From: Stachybotrys elegans
Lineage: Eukaryota; Ascomycota; Sordariomycetes; Hypocreales; Stachybotryaceae
Assembly: GCA_020746835.1 (NCBI GenBank)
Contig: JAGPNK010000012.1
Location: 124,001 to 188,000, forward strand
Direction of reading: 5' to 3'
DNA: 64,000 bases
Part shown: one piece after another, positions 10,713 to 23,022 of the stretch
How the letters are laid out: the number at the start of each line of letters is the position of its first letter
Position numbering within the stretch: the stretch's first letter is position 1
The notes under the pieces: generated by a model
The model's database searches: none
The model's input: the letters and a program-made list of their open reading frames with translations, nothing else
What the model was told of the DNA's origin: nothing
Program-made: the position numbers and the translations under genes

Positions 10713-13700
10713 ATGCAGCCTCTAAACCCCTTCCTGGCTGCCTTCTTCAAGAGCCCCGTCGCCGCCCAGTGCACCCCCGTTCATCATCACGTCCTGCTCG
10801 TACCCCTGACCGATGTGCTCCTGACGTGCCGCGAGACGGAGACTGGCGCTTCGGTCAGTGACGTCGTCGCCTCAGAGGACTTCCTTGCCAGCCATGTCCT
10901 CCGAATCGCAGGCACCGGCCCTGCGAATGGGGCCAAGGAGCCCGCCCAGAACCTCCGCGAGTTGAAGGGCAAGGCAAAGCAGTTCTCGACCCTCAACGGG
11001 CGCCAGGTTATAATAAAGGATTCCTTCGTCTACACCAACAAAGGTACGCCCTCCCAGCTGTTTTGATCACCAGCCCGTCGGCTGACAAGTCCAGGCTTCA
11101 AATCGCTCGCGCAAGCGCAGATTCTCAACGACATCACTTGGTATCCCGACGTATTCGAACCGCGACAATGGCTCCTCTACTTCATTTCCAGGCCCTTGGC
11201 TGGCATTTGGGAGGAGGTCAAAACCACACCTGCTATCCTGATACCCAACGTCCGAAAACAAAAGGCCATCAGCTCGACTTCAGAGTCCACCGAGGCCGTC
11301 GGCCCGCGCAAGAAGGATATCAGGAGCTTCCACGATCTCCTCAACCACTTCCCCATGATTGCGCGCCAGATGCAACCAGGACTTGACAAATTGTTCCTCG
11401 AATTTACAAATGTTTTCCAAAAGCCTCTACCTCCTCCACCCTCGGCGCCACACATCCCCGATCCTGAGCCAGATGGTCCCATACTGACGGCAATGAGGAA
11501 AGCCCGGTCGGATAGCATGTCGCACCGTTCTGGAGAGAGTAGCAACTCGGGGCTGCCTGCAATGCACAATTTTTACGCCGAGGACGACGAGGACATCATG
11601 AGGGCCTCTCTAGAGACGGCAGTTACCACCGCCATTGATCTCTTCCAGGGGGTCGACAAGCAGCAGCTATCATTGCTTGGCGCGACGACGGACCTGACCG
11701 GACCTTTGGTGGAGCGATTGATTGAGCGCTATGTCACGGAGAATGTACACCATCTTCTTTTCCCAAGACTCTGCAGCATTAAGAGGCCCGAGGATCTGGA
11801 ACTGGAAGCAAAGATCCGGCAAATGGAGTTTATTGATATATCCCAACTGGGCATCGCTATTGAAGGGGGACCCCGAGCCAAACATGATTTGATTATCCAG
11901 TTGGGCCCTGCCGTCGAAGAGTTCAAGAAGATTAGCAGTGCAATGAGTCCCCAGGAAATGATGGACCTCCTTCTGTCAACTATCAAGACCGCCTCACACC
12001 TGACAGATCCATCGAATAGCCCCGCTGGTCAGGCGCAGTCAACAGCTGAGAAGACACCCATGACGATCAATGCCGACACTCTAGTGTCCCTATTACTGTA
12101 CGTTGTGATACGGTCGCAAGTCCGCCACCTCCAAGCCAGGCTCACCTACGTCCACAACTTCATCTTTGTCGACGACGTTGAGACCGGCGAGCTTGGCTAT
12201 GCATTGAGCACATTTGAGGCTGTTCTCGCCTATCTCTCGATGGACTCGTCTGGTCTGAGAAAGGCTAGCAAGAAGAACAAAACATTGTGGAATGCAATCA
12301 AGGAGGGAAGCATGGACCAGCTGAGGAGTATCCTGGAGCCTGGATCCATGGCAGCGGCCGAAGACGGGGATGACACAGACGAATCTCCGGACCATAGTAG
12401 GCGCAGCTCGGAGGCTTGGAGTATACCCAATGGCTCGCCACGGAGATCTTCGCTAGCTCTAACCATGTCGGACCGCTTCTCACACGGGTCGGACCTCAGC
12501 CATGTGTTCCCATTCCAGACCAACGGCGAGCATGAGAGAGATACCCCCTCACTCCCATTCAGGAGAATCAAGAAGGTGGCCATGGACACCAGGAGTCTGT
12601 CGAGCAACTCGGAAATTTCTTTCCACTCCCGGACTGGAAGCATAGGCACCATTGGCAGCGTCCTGGAGGGTGACATCTCCGTAGAACGTCTCACGCAGAC
12701 GACGGACGGATTCGGGGAGTCGCTACTGATGATGGCGATACAGCATGGGCGCGTCGATGTGTTGAAATACCTCTTGTCACTTGCGGGCTATTATCCGCAC
12801 CATGTCGTGATGGAAGACATGAACAACGAAGACACCACTCTCCTTAGCGCAGCCGTGCAGGCAGCGAACGAGGAGATTGTAGACACTATTCTCGAGTTCG
12901 TACGCTCGTCGGAAAAGTTCCCAGACTATCTTGTACTGCAAGATATCTGGGGCCGGAGTGTCGGGCACTACCTTTTCAATGCGCCGTCCTTGATTACACG
13001 GATAGGTCATTTAATACCCTGGCGACAGAGAGATAAGAATGGGCAAACGCCTCTGTTTGCTCTCTGCCGCTCGTACGACCATTCCAACTACTACGAGATG
13101 GTTCAAGCAGGCCTGCAAGCAGCAAGGCTAGCACAGGGCGATGGCCAGCCCCTTCACGTAGACGAGCATGTCGACGGCAAAGGCAACACTCTTCTCCACA
13201 TTGTCAACGAGCCTCGCTTGGTGCTTGGGTTGCTACACAGCTGCGATCTTGACGTGAACGCGACGAATGACAAGAGGTTGACGGCTCTCATGTTGGCAAG
13301 CAAGTATGGCCGATACGACATGGTGAGGGCGTTGTACGCGGACCCGCGCGTCGATGTGGCTGCCAAGGAGCTTCGCGGCCTCACGGCCGTTGAGCTGGCA
13401 AAGGACGACGACGTGCGCAACAAGATTGACGACCTGGCGCTATTCAGTATGCCGCCTGGGCGGGAAGGCCGCATCACCGGGGTTGTTCGGGCGTTCTTTG
13501 TGGAAGACGGATCAGTGCGACTGGTACTCAAGTCAGCGGCACCCACTGATCACGACAGCTACACGGTGACGACTAGCCGCCGGTCCTTGTCAGACTTTGA
13601 GCATTTGTCGCGATTGCTCGCTTCCGAGAACCCAGCGTCGTGGATGCCCATGGTCACTGACACCAGATCGCCATTCCAAATACCGTCAAAACCATCGCGG

Positions 13701-14741
13701 GCCATCCTGAGGGACATCCAAGCTAGGACAGATTGGTTTCTGAGGTTGATGCTCGACCACCCTACCTTTGCGACGCACGAGATGCTGTGGGAATTCTTCC
13801 TGGTACCGGAGCTGCAGCTCGATATGATGGAGCAGCGGACCAAGTTGAAGCTGGAGGCGAGAACAGAAAACATCCGCGACGAGTACGAGCCAATGGAGGA
13901 TGTGCGAGAAGTAGAGCAATTCGCCAATCACGCCAAGGAGATGATGAGGAGTGTTAGCTATTCCGTCAAGAGTGTCACCAGGCGGGCTAGCAACGTGGCA
14001 CTCGGTGGATCCGGTAAGTCGGACAAGGGCATCGTGGGCGAGCACAACAGGGGTCGATGTGACTAACATGCCAGCGTAGACCTCTATGACTCTTCGGTAC
14101 TTCTGCACAGGGCAGTGACGACGTTGGAATACCTGCCTGCATCGCATGTGGATGCCTTCGAAATGTACGTGCGGGCACTTACGCCAACGCAGACAAGCCC
14201 ACGGGCCAGCTTCCACAGCAACATGCTGGCCATCCAGTCGACGGTGCAGGCGCTGCTTTCGGCGCTCTCGCGACCGTCTACACTGGTGGAACAGATAGTC
14301 GCGGCCAAGAGGGAGGCGGAACGGAACTACAACTCGATAGGGCGATCGTCTAGGTGGCCGCTGGGATTGTTGGACGAGACGAGGCAGCGACTCCAGGATG
14401 ACAAGGAAGAAAAGGTGCGCAAATCGCGAGAAGAGGCCGTCTACCTCTCCAAGGAGCTACGGTACACGCAACAGACAGTAGCGGCGGAGCTGGCGGGATG
14501 GCAGAGCATGCACGAGAAGATGGGCAGGCGAGCCATCCGCGAGCTGGCCCGGGGCATGGTTGTTCAAGAACGAACCACGCTTCGGGGGATGATGCGGGCG
14601 TTGAGGAAAATCCAGTCTGAGAAGCCGGGCCAGGGAGGAAGGGACAGGCTGTCGACATCAGACTCGGAGCGAAGGGACTCGCTGCATGAGGAGGTGGGGG
14701 GCTATGGGGAAGCAAACAATGCAGGCGACGACGTGGTGTGA
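10713..14741 (+). CDS. VPS9 domain, ankyrin-repeat and PX-domain protein
   Basis: Predicted endosomal Rab5-type guanine-nucleotide exchange factor, 1303 aa. Three exons: 10713-11043, 11095-14013 and 14080-14741, with introns of 51 and 66 bp. Residues ~290-500 contain a VPS9-like region; its core NADTLVSLLLYVVIR and the following YVHNFIFVDDVETGELGYAL keep the invariant Asp and Tyr of VPS9 domains. Ankyrin-type repeats follow (~650-870), e.g. GNTLLHIVNEPRL and LTALMLASKYGR. A PX-like lipid-binding region lies at ~900-1015. The C-terminus (~1090-1280) is predicted helical/coiled-coil. The architecture matches the fungal VPS9/ankyrin/PX family. The Rab partner is inferred from the family. Ser-rich linkers (KARSDSMSHRS, SRRSSEAW) look phosphorylatable. 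Confidence 0.85.
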
Positions 14742-17539
14742 TTCGAGGCAGGGTCCGAGGGGGCGGGCGAACACATGCCACGAGGCAGCGCAGCTGCTAC
14801 GTGTTTCAGAATTCAGAGGACGGAAGACGGTGTGGATGAACGAGTCGCTAGCCGTTGGCCGGCATGCATGCATAGCTTGGGCCGATAACGACGATAGAAG
14901 AGGAAATGGGAGGGGGGTCTTGGGCATAGATACTCGAGAAGGAAGTACCACCTCGGAACTTGGGGAGGGAGACGGTTCACTGGTACAGGCGGCATGCTTG
15001 TAAATGGAATACCCGGCGATGCTTCGATTCCGCGGACGTAAAGGGAATGGGTAGTTTTAGACGGACGGACGGACACGTTTAGTGCTCACGAAAGGATACT
15101 AGGTACACTGCAGCAGGAAGACATAGATAATGGCTATTTTGTAATTCGAATGTCTCGGAGGCTTTCAGCTTGTGCAGTTTGTGTGTATAGTAGGGTGCGG
15201 GAGCGTCAGGTGTACGTCTGGAAAGGAACACATGATGATGGTTCGAAATATATTGAACAGTCGAAAAGAAGCAGATGCCGATGCAGACGCAGACGCAGGC
15301 GCAGACGCAGACCACGTCATGAATGGCACCGTTCTGGGGAACGAATGGCTTGACTCCGCCATGAGGCAGATGCAGACCCAGAACGGCAAGCAGCAACAAA
15401 CAACAACGGACGACAGGACAACGAATCAACGGGGCAGGACATGGCTCGTTTCGAAACATTCATCGAGAGGAAGAAGACAAACAGGGTGGGAAACATTCAG
15501 ACGCTAACAGCCAGTGGATCGTCGGCTCGAGGTGCTAAGGTGGGCGTGGATCCCCCAGGGTGGGCGGAAGGTGGAAAGGTGGATGCGTCGAGCTGCACCC
15601 CAGGAGCGCGACGAGGTCAATCGTGCAACGTCGCGAGCCGATTGGCCCGAGGCACCATGCGGCGCGCTGGACCGCGTGGCGCGTGCACAGGAGCGAATCA
15701 GGGACGTGCCATTAGGTTTCTGTGGCTGGAGGCAAACGAAAGAGCGCGACCGACATGCGAAGAGAGAAGAGGAGAGGAAGGGGGAAACGGAGACGCGAGA
15801 CTTTTGTTCCGTCCCGTGTCAGTTGGAGGCTGGCAGCCTGTCCCGTTCGACGAGTCCGTTACGCGCCCGGGGCGGCTGTGCGAGGACCAGCCAGACCAAG
15901 TACGGGCGGTTAACCGACCCTGGGGGAGGCCCCGCGCCAACAACCCCCAAGGGCGGACTCAATCTCCCTAAGCGCCCTTCCCATACATTACTGTGTAGGT
16001 ACTGTCCTTACGTCAGGACCGGGCCGGCATGATTGTGGTGAGACAATGCCACAAGCCCGCTAAGCGCTTCGGCAACGGTAGACGCCGGGCGGTTGTTGCT
16101 GCTGCCGCCGCGGCCTGGTTACTTGTGTGTCTAATTAGCATGTTGCCTCTCATCTTGCTATTCTCGGAAGAGGGACCGATCGACGACAGAGATTGGCCGC
16201 CTGTCCCGCGAGTAGGCGCCGGTGCACGTGCTTTTCTTCTTTTCTTCCTTTTTTGCTGCCTACAAATCTTACTATGTCGGTGGCGGCAAGTGAAGCCCGT
16301 ATGGAACTGCCGGGTCACGGTGCTTCCGCAGACCAGCCGGGTCGGGCCATTTCCCCCTTCGCGCGCGCATCACCATCATCATCGTCATCACGGCCACCGT
16401 CGTCACTCTGGCGACGACGCGAGCAGAACACGCACCAAACAATAAGATCCAGCACCCGAGTACGTGTTGCACGCGTCTGAGCTAGTCGTCGCGTCGCCCA
16501 TCGGACGGCTGCGCGGTGTCACGAGAAAGACAAGCCGACGGGACTTGGTGGTTCTTCTTGTTGCTGCTACCCGCATCGCGCATTGCCTTGGCCGCGTCGA
16601 GGGCCAGTCGATGGCCTCAGACTGGCCGGCCATGAGGACACGCTAATGCAGGCTGTGCATTGGATGGACTTGGGCATGCACATGCCGGGCATCCGCTTTT
16701 TGCTTGCTTGTGTGCTTGCTGTCGACAGTCGTGGCCCGTGACTCATACGACCCTTGCTCTGCCCTTGTTGTTGACCTTTTTCTCCCCCCTCCCCTGCCAG
16801 CGATCCACCATGCTTTTCCTTCTCTTTTTCCCCACACAACCTTTTTTGGCCTGATTTCTGCCAAACACCCCTGCCTCTCCACCCGTATTGGCTAGCGGTC
16901 GCTGTCGTGGCCCGCGCTTGTTCGTTGGACCTTTCTTGCTGCTTTTCGTGTCTCTTTTACAACATCGCGAATGAGAAGCGCAGCGCCGATGCACCGGGGG
17001 GTCGCGCAAGCTGGTCGCGCGTGAACCCTACACGCCGGTACAGGGCACCACTGCTACCCCCATTCTTTTTTTCCTTAGCTTGAAAATCGTCATGCGCGTT
17101 TCACCCTGCGGGTCGAGGCCCGGCTTCTCGCTGAGCCTCTCCCGCTGTGCATCGCCAGATCATCCTCCGAGGATAAGAAGACAGCTTCACCCACCCCATC
17201 TTCCATCTCGTCTCTTCACTTCCAATCATTCCCTCCTTGGCCCTCTCTCTCCCCCTTCTCTCCTCTCCTCCTCGTCCTATCTCTCTTCCTCGCCCTCTCT
17301 CCGGTGTTACGGTTGCTCGTTTTCTTGTTCCAACAATCATAGACCAGGTCGTCTCAGCTTCACAGCATCAGCGCTTACACGAAACCCCCGGCGGGTTCCT
17401 TCACCAGCAAAAGAAAATCCACAAAAGACATCTTGTCGACAAGCACAAGACTTGTTCATACAATCAGCCCCCAAAACAAAAACCACCACACAAAGAGAAT
17501 CGTTAGAGCCGGTCTCTAACACCCCAAGAGTTAATCAAC
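14742..17539. other. Long intergenic region with simple repeats and promoter
   Basis: 2.8 kb with no gene I can recognise. Near 15271-15312 there is a degenerate GCAGAC hexamer run. Overlapping GC-rich frames at 15441-16032 look random. From about 17210 to 17310 the plus strand is a long C/T tract, followed by an A-rich stretch up to the ATG at 17540; this is typical of the promoter and leader of a strongly expressed fungal gene. Confidence 0.5.
15271..15312. repeat. GCAGAC hexamer microsatellite
   Basis: Seven imperfect hexamer units of the form GCAGAC/GCAGGC/GCAGAT lie in intergenic DNA. No coding frame depends on it. Confidence 0.6.
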
Positions 17540-19340
17540 ATGTCTGCGTATGTGCCATCCATCCCATCTCATCCCACTTACACGGACAGCCCCACTAACC
17601 AAAAATAGTCTGGAAGCCGACCTCTCCTTCGACTTCAACTTCCCCTACACCTCCATCGAGCAGCCCTCGACTCCTCCCAACATCACCTTCACCAGCTTCG
17701 ATGCCTCCCTCCTCGAGCTCCCCTACACTACCGCCGCCGCCGCCCACAGTCATGGCCATGCCCGCTCCGCTTCCCAGAGCTCCATCTACTCGGCCGTCTC
17801 GACCGTAGACTCGACCCCGGAATCCGTCTGCACTCAGCTCACCACGCCCCCTCGCGATACGCCTCCCGTTCGCCAGCATGGCCCTCTTCTGCTCCCCAAG
17901 ATCAGGTCTCAGGACCAGGACATCGACTCCATGGGTCTGCCCAGCCACCACCGCCTTGCTGCCCACATTGCTCCCTCGCGTCGCCCTTCTGCTGCTGCCG
18001 CCCCGGCCAAGACCTACCGCTCTCACCACGCTCGCAGCTACACCAACCCTGAGACGCTCAACAACAGCATCGCCTATGCTCACCTCTCCTTCTCCAGCCA
18101 GCCTGCCGAGGACCATGCCGTCAATGCCTCTCTCCTGTGCTCCCCCGCCAGCTTCGCTCTTCCCCGCGAGCAGCCTTCCCATGCTCGCCGTGCCTCCAGC
18201 ATCGACGCCGCCACCATTGACAAGTATGGCTACCCGACCTACCGCCAGATGCCTTATGTCCCTTTCGGCATGCCCATGTCCCAGCCAGACTTTTCCATGC
18301 CCGTCTATGCTCCTCGCGCCCCTTCTCCCCTGAGCATGACTGCCACTCCTGAGCCCGCTCCCACCACCACGCTCATGAACTTCCTCACCAGCCCCAACCC
18401 GGCTGCGTCTCTGGTCCGCACCATCTCATTCCCGCTCCGTGACCCTCAGACCAAGCACTTCTGGTGGGACGTCCGCAACATCCGCTCGTGGTCCTCTTTC
18501 ACTGCCTCCAACATCCTCTCCTTCCCCGGCGCTGCCGCCCTGCTCAACAGCCCTGTGCCCGCCCCTCTCCTCCCCCAGCCCTCCATGACCTCGCGCTATC
18601 CCGAGACTGAGGCTGCCCTGCACAACATCTATGCCAACTTCTACCTCCCCAAGATCAACTCGGCCCTTGCCATGTCCTCCAACCGCCCCCTCCAGCTCTC
18701 TGTGTCAACCAAGACCCCTGGCATGACGGACCCTCTCTTCATCGCCAATGTGGCCGGCGATGCCGCCACCGCCGCTGCCATGTTTGGAGGCAAGCCTACT
18801 GCTCGCGTTGTCGGCCTCGTCCGCAGCTTCGACCGTTTCAACACTGGCATGCGCGCTGAGGGCAACATCAAGCGCGTCGAGTATCTCCGTGGCCTCGCCG
18901 CCCTGCACCACGCCATGCGCGAGCACGGATGCCGCTACGGCTTCATCATGACCGAGATCGAACTTGTCCTTGTCCGTAACGGTGGCGCCGATGCGACTCC
19001 CTTCTTCGGCGACCTCGAAGTTACTTCGATCCAGCTTAACGCCGCTGCCCCCGACAGTGATCTGTACCAGGATGTCTGCGAGATCCCTCTCACTGCCTGC
19101 CTCGCCCTCTGGGGTCTGTGCCAGATGGCCGGCGACCAGCCCCCTGCTGGCTTCGCGCACTGGAAGGCCGAGATTGGCGCCCCTGCCGAGGGCACCCGTC
19201 GCAAAGCCAAGTCCCGCGACACCTGGATCCCACAGCCTCAGCTGGCCGAGAAGCGCGAGGCCAAGCGCAGCCGTGGCTGGATCTGGCCCGAGGACGCCAT
19301 CGGCCGAAAGGAGCTCGGTAAGAGAGGAGTCAAGTATTAG
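17540..19340 (+). CDS. Conserved fungal protein of unknown function
   Basis: 579 aa from two exons. The first coding exon is only 8 bp (17540-17547, ATGTCTGC); after a 61-bp intron, exon 2 is 17609-19340. The protein starts MSALEADLSFDFNFPYTS. Residues 1-250 are rich in Ser, Pro, Ala and His and look disordered. Residues ~280-560 look folded, with PLRDPQTKHFWWDVRNIRSW, then RRVEYLRGLAALHH-like helix text and EHGCRYGFIMTEIELVLVR. The last stretch vaguely recalls fungal kinase/nuclease-like domains in which a local protein state is read out, but I cannot name the family. The tail is basic. Third codon positions are strongly C-biased, unlike neighbouring accessory genes, which suggests high expression. 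No signal peptide or membrane segment. Confidence 0.75.
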
Positions 19341-19924
19341 AGACTGGGCTGGGCCCAGCCTCTCCCTGCTTGGCTAAAGGAACAACAAAAAACACAAGTT
19401 GAACGAAGAAAAAGAAGAAAAACACAAAAAGGACTTTTCCTATAACGACCATTAACGATTATGAAAAATAAGCAAACAAACACATGACGAGACAGGAATG
19501 AGATGAGACGAGAGAGATGAGAGAGACGAGGCCAATTTCCGGAATGGATGATTTATGGAATCTTATTATTTATTTTGTAATTATTTTATCTATCTCACCC
19601 ATACTTCAAGAATTTCTTAGAACTTTTCATCCTAACGAGCCTCGTCATCCCGTGAAGCTATGCAGATGTGAATGATCAAGCAGACAAGGACGTAAATATC
19701 ACCGCTTGATGTCTTCTGGTTTGGGTTGAACAGCTGTGTAGATTGTGGATGGTCCTTGGTCTGTCTACTCATGGCTGGTACTTTGCAACTGAACCCTACA
19801 TGCGTTGGCCGTCCTTCAGTCTCGGGTCTCTTCACTTGTTCCTTCACTTGGTTCACCAGACTAGCATGGGGTCATATACTTTTAGATTTTTACTTCATCT
19901 ATTTTCGTTTCATCTATCAGCAGA
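19341..19924. other. Convergent 3' intergenic region
   Basis: 584 bp between two converging genes. It is A-rich just after 19340 and AT-rich around 19555-19600, consistent with 3' processing signals. No gene seen. Confidence 0.5.
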
Positions 19925-21432
19925 TTAACCCTTGGCGGCACCGGCCTTGATAAGCATGATGTCGCCATCCTCCACTACGTAGTCCTTGCCCTTGGTCATG
20001 ATCTTGCCCTTGGCCTTAACCTCGGCCTCGTCGCCGAGCTCCTTGAGAACGCTGAAGTTGTAGACGATGGCCTGGATGAAGGTCTTCTCAAAGTCGGTGT
20101 GGATAACACCAGCGGCCTGGGGGGCCTTGGTTCCGTTGCGGATGGTCCACTGGCGGACCTCGTCGGCGCCAGAGGTGAAGAAGCTGCCGAGCTGCAGAGC
20201 CTTGCGCATCTGAAGAATGATCTTGGGGAGGGCCGAGTCGGCGCCCACCTTCTTCTGCTCCTCGAGGGACTCAGCCTCGGTCTCGAAGCGCGTCAGGCGC
20301 TCCTCATAGGACACGGAGATGGGGATGATAGGATCGCCGGCGGCGTGCTCCTTGATCCACTCGGCAATCTTGGGCAGGTGCTTGTTCTTCTTGCGGACAA
20401 AGTCCTTCTCTGATAGGTTGACCAGGTAGACGACAGGCTTGGCCGTCAGGAGGAAGAGAGGGTTGATGACCTCGATCTGAGCCAATGTGTTAGCAGTGGC
20501 CAATCAAACAGTATGTTGTCTTGCTGAGTGAAAGGGGATAAGGGTCTAATCAGAATAAAACTTGTCTCATGACACCATATGGCATTCGAAGAGCTGGGTT
20601 TATAGTTCAGGCCTGAGGCCTTTTGTCATCACGTAGAGGGTTATAAGGAGCATGTTGAAAAAAAGAGAGTTGAGAGTCTTACCTCCTTGGGGCCCCAGTC
20701 ACCCTTGCGGACGTCCTTTCCACTCTGGAGCCAGGCGAGAATCTTCTCGATAATCTCCTGTTCCAGACGAGCCTTCTTCAGCTCCAGACTCTGGCCACCC
20801 ATGCGCGTCTTCTTCTTCTGGTTCTCGAGGGCCTTCTCGACAAACTCGATGTCCTTGAGTCGCAGCTCCTCGCTGATAATGTCCAGATCGCGGGTGGGGT
20901 TGACGTCACCCTCGACGTGGATAATCTCAGCATCGTCGAAGCATCGCACAACCTGGAAGATGGCATCGACGGCACGGATGTGTGACAGGAAAGAGTTGCC
21001 GAGACCAGCACCGGTGGAAGAGCCACGGGTCAGACCAGCAATATCGTAGACAGTCAAGTTGGCAGGAACGCGCGACTTGGGTTGGTACTTCTCGCAAAGC
21101 CAGTCGAAGCGATCATCGGGGACGATGACACGAGCCTCTTCAGGCTCAATAGTAGCGTAGGGGAAGTTCTTTGCAAGCTGTCAGCACCCCAGTTGGTAGA
21201 GGTGGGCGACAAGGGGCTTCATACAGCTGGGTTGCCAAGGTTGCACTTGGTAATGGCCTGGAAGAGAGTAGATTTGCCGACGTTTGCGAGGCCGACCTGA
21301 TGGCGCGGGCAATGTTAGCAAAGCAGCTCGAAGCAGCGGGATGAGGGGAGTGCGCACAATGCCACTCTTCAGGCTGTTACCAGGTCGTCCCAGAGGGATC
21401 TTCTCCTCCTGGACCGCCTTCTTGGGAGGCAT
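19925..21432 (-). CDS. OLA1: Obg-like ATPase 1 (YchF/OLA1)
   Basis: Ribosome-associated P-loop ATPase of the YchF subfamily, 394 aa, the usual family length. Four exons on the minus strand: 21358-21432, 21225-21296, 20683-21168 and 19925-20476, with introns of 61, 56 and 206 bp. The P-loop is GLANVGKST (residues 27-35). The G3 region reads DIAGLTRGSSTGAGLGN. The base-recognition motif is NLSEKD rather than NKxD, which in this family explains preference for ATP over GTP. A C-terminal TGS domain includes GVIHTDFEKTFIQAIVY and ends KDYVVEDGDIMLIKAG. The start at 21432 (MPPKKAVQEEK) matches orthologues. The frame remains open upstream to an ATG at 21720, adding 96 residues that look like a mitochondrial presequence (see findings). 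Confidence 0.95.
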
Positions 21433-21720
21433 CTTCTTCTTTGGCTTGTTGGCGTACGAGCGAACAAAGAGCAGGAGATGGTGAGTGCGAGATGGGACTG
21501 CAGGTGAGCTGCAACGAGGCTGCTGTGGGCTGAGTCTAAGGATTGCGGCAGAGCTAGCTGCGCGAGGGATGAAAGAGGTAGGGAGAGAAGAGAAGTATTT
21601 AGGAAAGCTCAGTAGAGAGGCCGTGTTGGGAGAGACGCGGCAGGCCACAGCCGCGAATCGGTGTCGTGTGATTCCTGTAGAGTGGAAGGGTGTACGGGAA
21701 GAGGAGGGGAAAAAACTCAT
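21433..21720 (-). other. In-frame upstream extension of OLA1
   Basis: 96 codons in frame with OLA1, beginning at an ATG (21718-21720) and running without a stop into the canonical start. It encodes nine Arg, five Lys and no Asp or Glu, with an R-S-Y-A segment near its end. It is either a long C/T-rich 5' leader or an alternative N-terminus for organelle import. Confidence 0.4.
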
Positions 21721-23022
21721 CGAGCGCGGTCTTGCGACGAAGAAGAAAAGAATGGAAAGACAAATTTCCAGGTGGAGCTTCCAACCTCCACCACAGCCTG
21801 CCAGAGGAGCTGGAATGGCCTACCAGTCCCTCTCCAGCTCCACTGTTAGGGCTTCAACAAAAACGGCCCAATGTAGCTGCTACCTGCGTTAACCGCATAT
21901 TCTCCATGCTTCTCTCGTCATACTACTAAGACAAATCTCGTCTTTTCCCCCCAATTTTCAAGGCAGAATCGAGTTCAAGGTCCGAATTGGGACACTTCTT
22001 GCCCCGTAGCTCTCGAGCAAGATTTGGTGGGGAAATTAGTACACTTATGGAGCGGCCTGCACAACCTGAATATAAGCAGTCAAGGCGCAGTACCTAGTAT
22101 GTCTGAAGTACTAAGTTGTCTATGTACTTGACTTGGGCAGCGAAATCATTGTCAGCAGTGCATCATGTGGCCTGGGGATGTGAGCCCGCCCGATGTTCCC
22201 TGAAAGCATCAGGACTGGGCACCGACTTGGGTTGGGGAACCTGCCGTCCCTCACGTTGAAAGAGAGGAACACTGCACTGATGCTCATCAATGGCACAGCA
22301 TTTGAAGCATGCAGTTGTATCTCTCAGCAACCGTGAATCCTTCGATTGAACAGGCTTAGCGTGCCAGCTTGGATAAGGCGCAGTTCCATGATGCTCTGGA
22401 GGACTGCAGATTTAGTAGGTCAGGCGATCGAAACTAGCAGTGCGCCTTCAGCGATCCAACAGCGTGTTGGTACCTGTACAATACAACTGAACTGCATGGA
22501 CGTTTTTCTACGGCAGAGTGCAAAAATAGCTGGGAACGGACCTGTCGGCGACGTGACGTGCGTCACATGTTTATTAAACCAAAGAAAGGCAATAAAAAGG
22601 GACTGGACTGGCCCCTCCACACTCCACGGTGTTGGTTTACGTTTCGGCTTTGCTGGACCTGCGTGGCGGCGTCCAGCCACTGATAGGTTAGAGAGTCCCC
22701 CCCGTCACCCCAATCCCACGACTTGTCCCGGTCATTCCCCGCAGGCAGTCTTGGACCCTGCTAGGAGCTTGGCCTGCCTGACTTACCACCTCCATCGACG
22801 GTTTCAGCTCGCATTTGTCTCGACTCTTCCTCTTCTTCTTGCAACCTGTTGCTGCGCACTCCGCCTTGCTTCTTTGGCCCATCCTCGCATTCCGCCATAC
22901 CTACAGACTCTTCATAAGTTACCGTTCATCTTACTCAATCTTTCTGAACCAACCCATCGGCTTCCGACGCCACTACCTTCTCCCGCCGCTTCGCGCCCGC
23001 CTCGTACCATTGAACGTGCACC
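21721..23022. other. Divergent intergenic region
   Basis: About 1.3 kb between OLA1 (minus) and the PPPDE gene (plus). I see no conserved reading frame. The last ~200 bp (22800-23000) are C/T-rich, typical of a leader. Confidence 0.5.

Noticed and set aside
15441..16032. Two overlapping plus-strand frames of about 175 codons
   Set aside because: Composition is Arg/Gly-rich as expected for random GC-rich DNA; no motif, no splice pattern, and the two frames compete.
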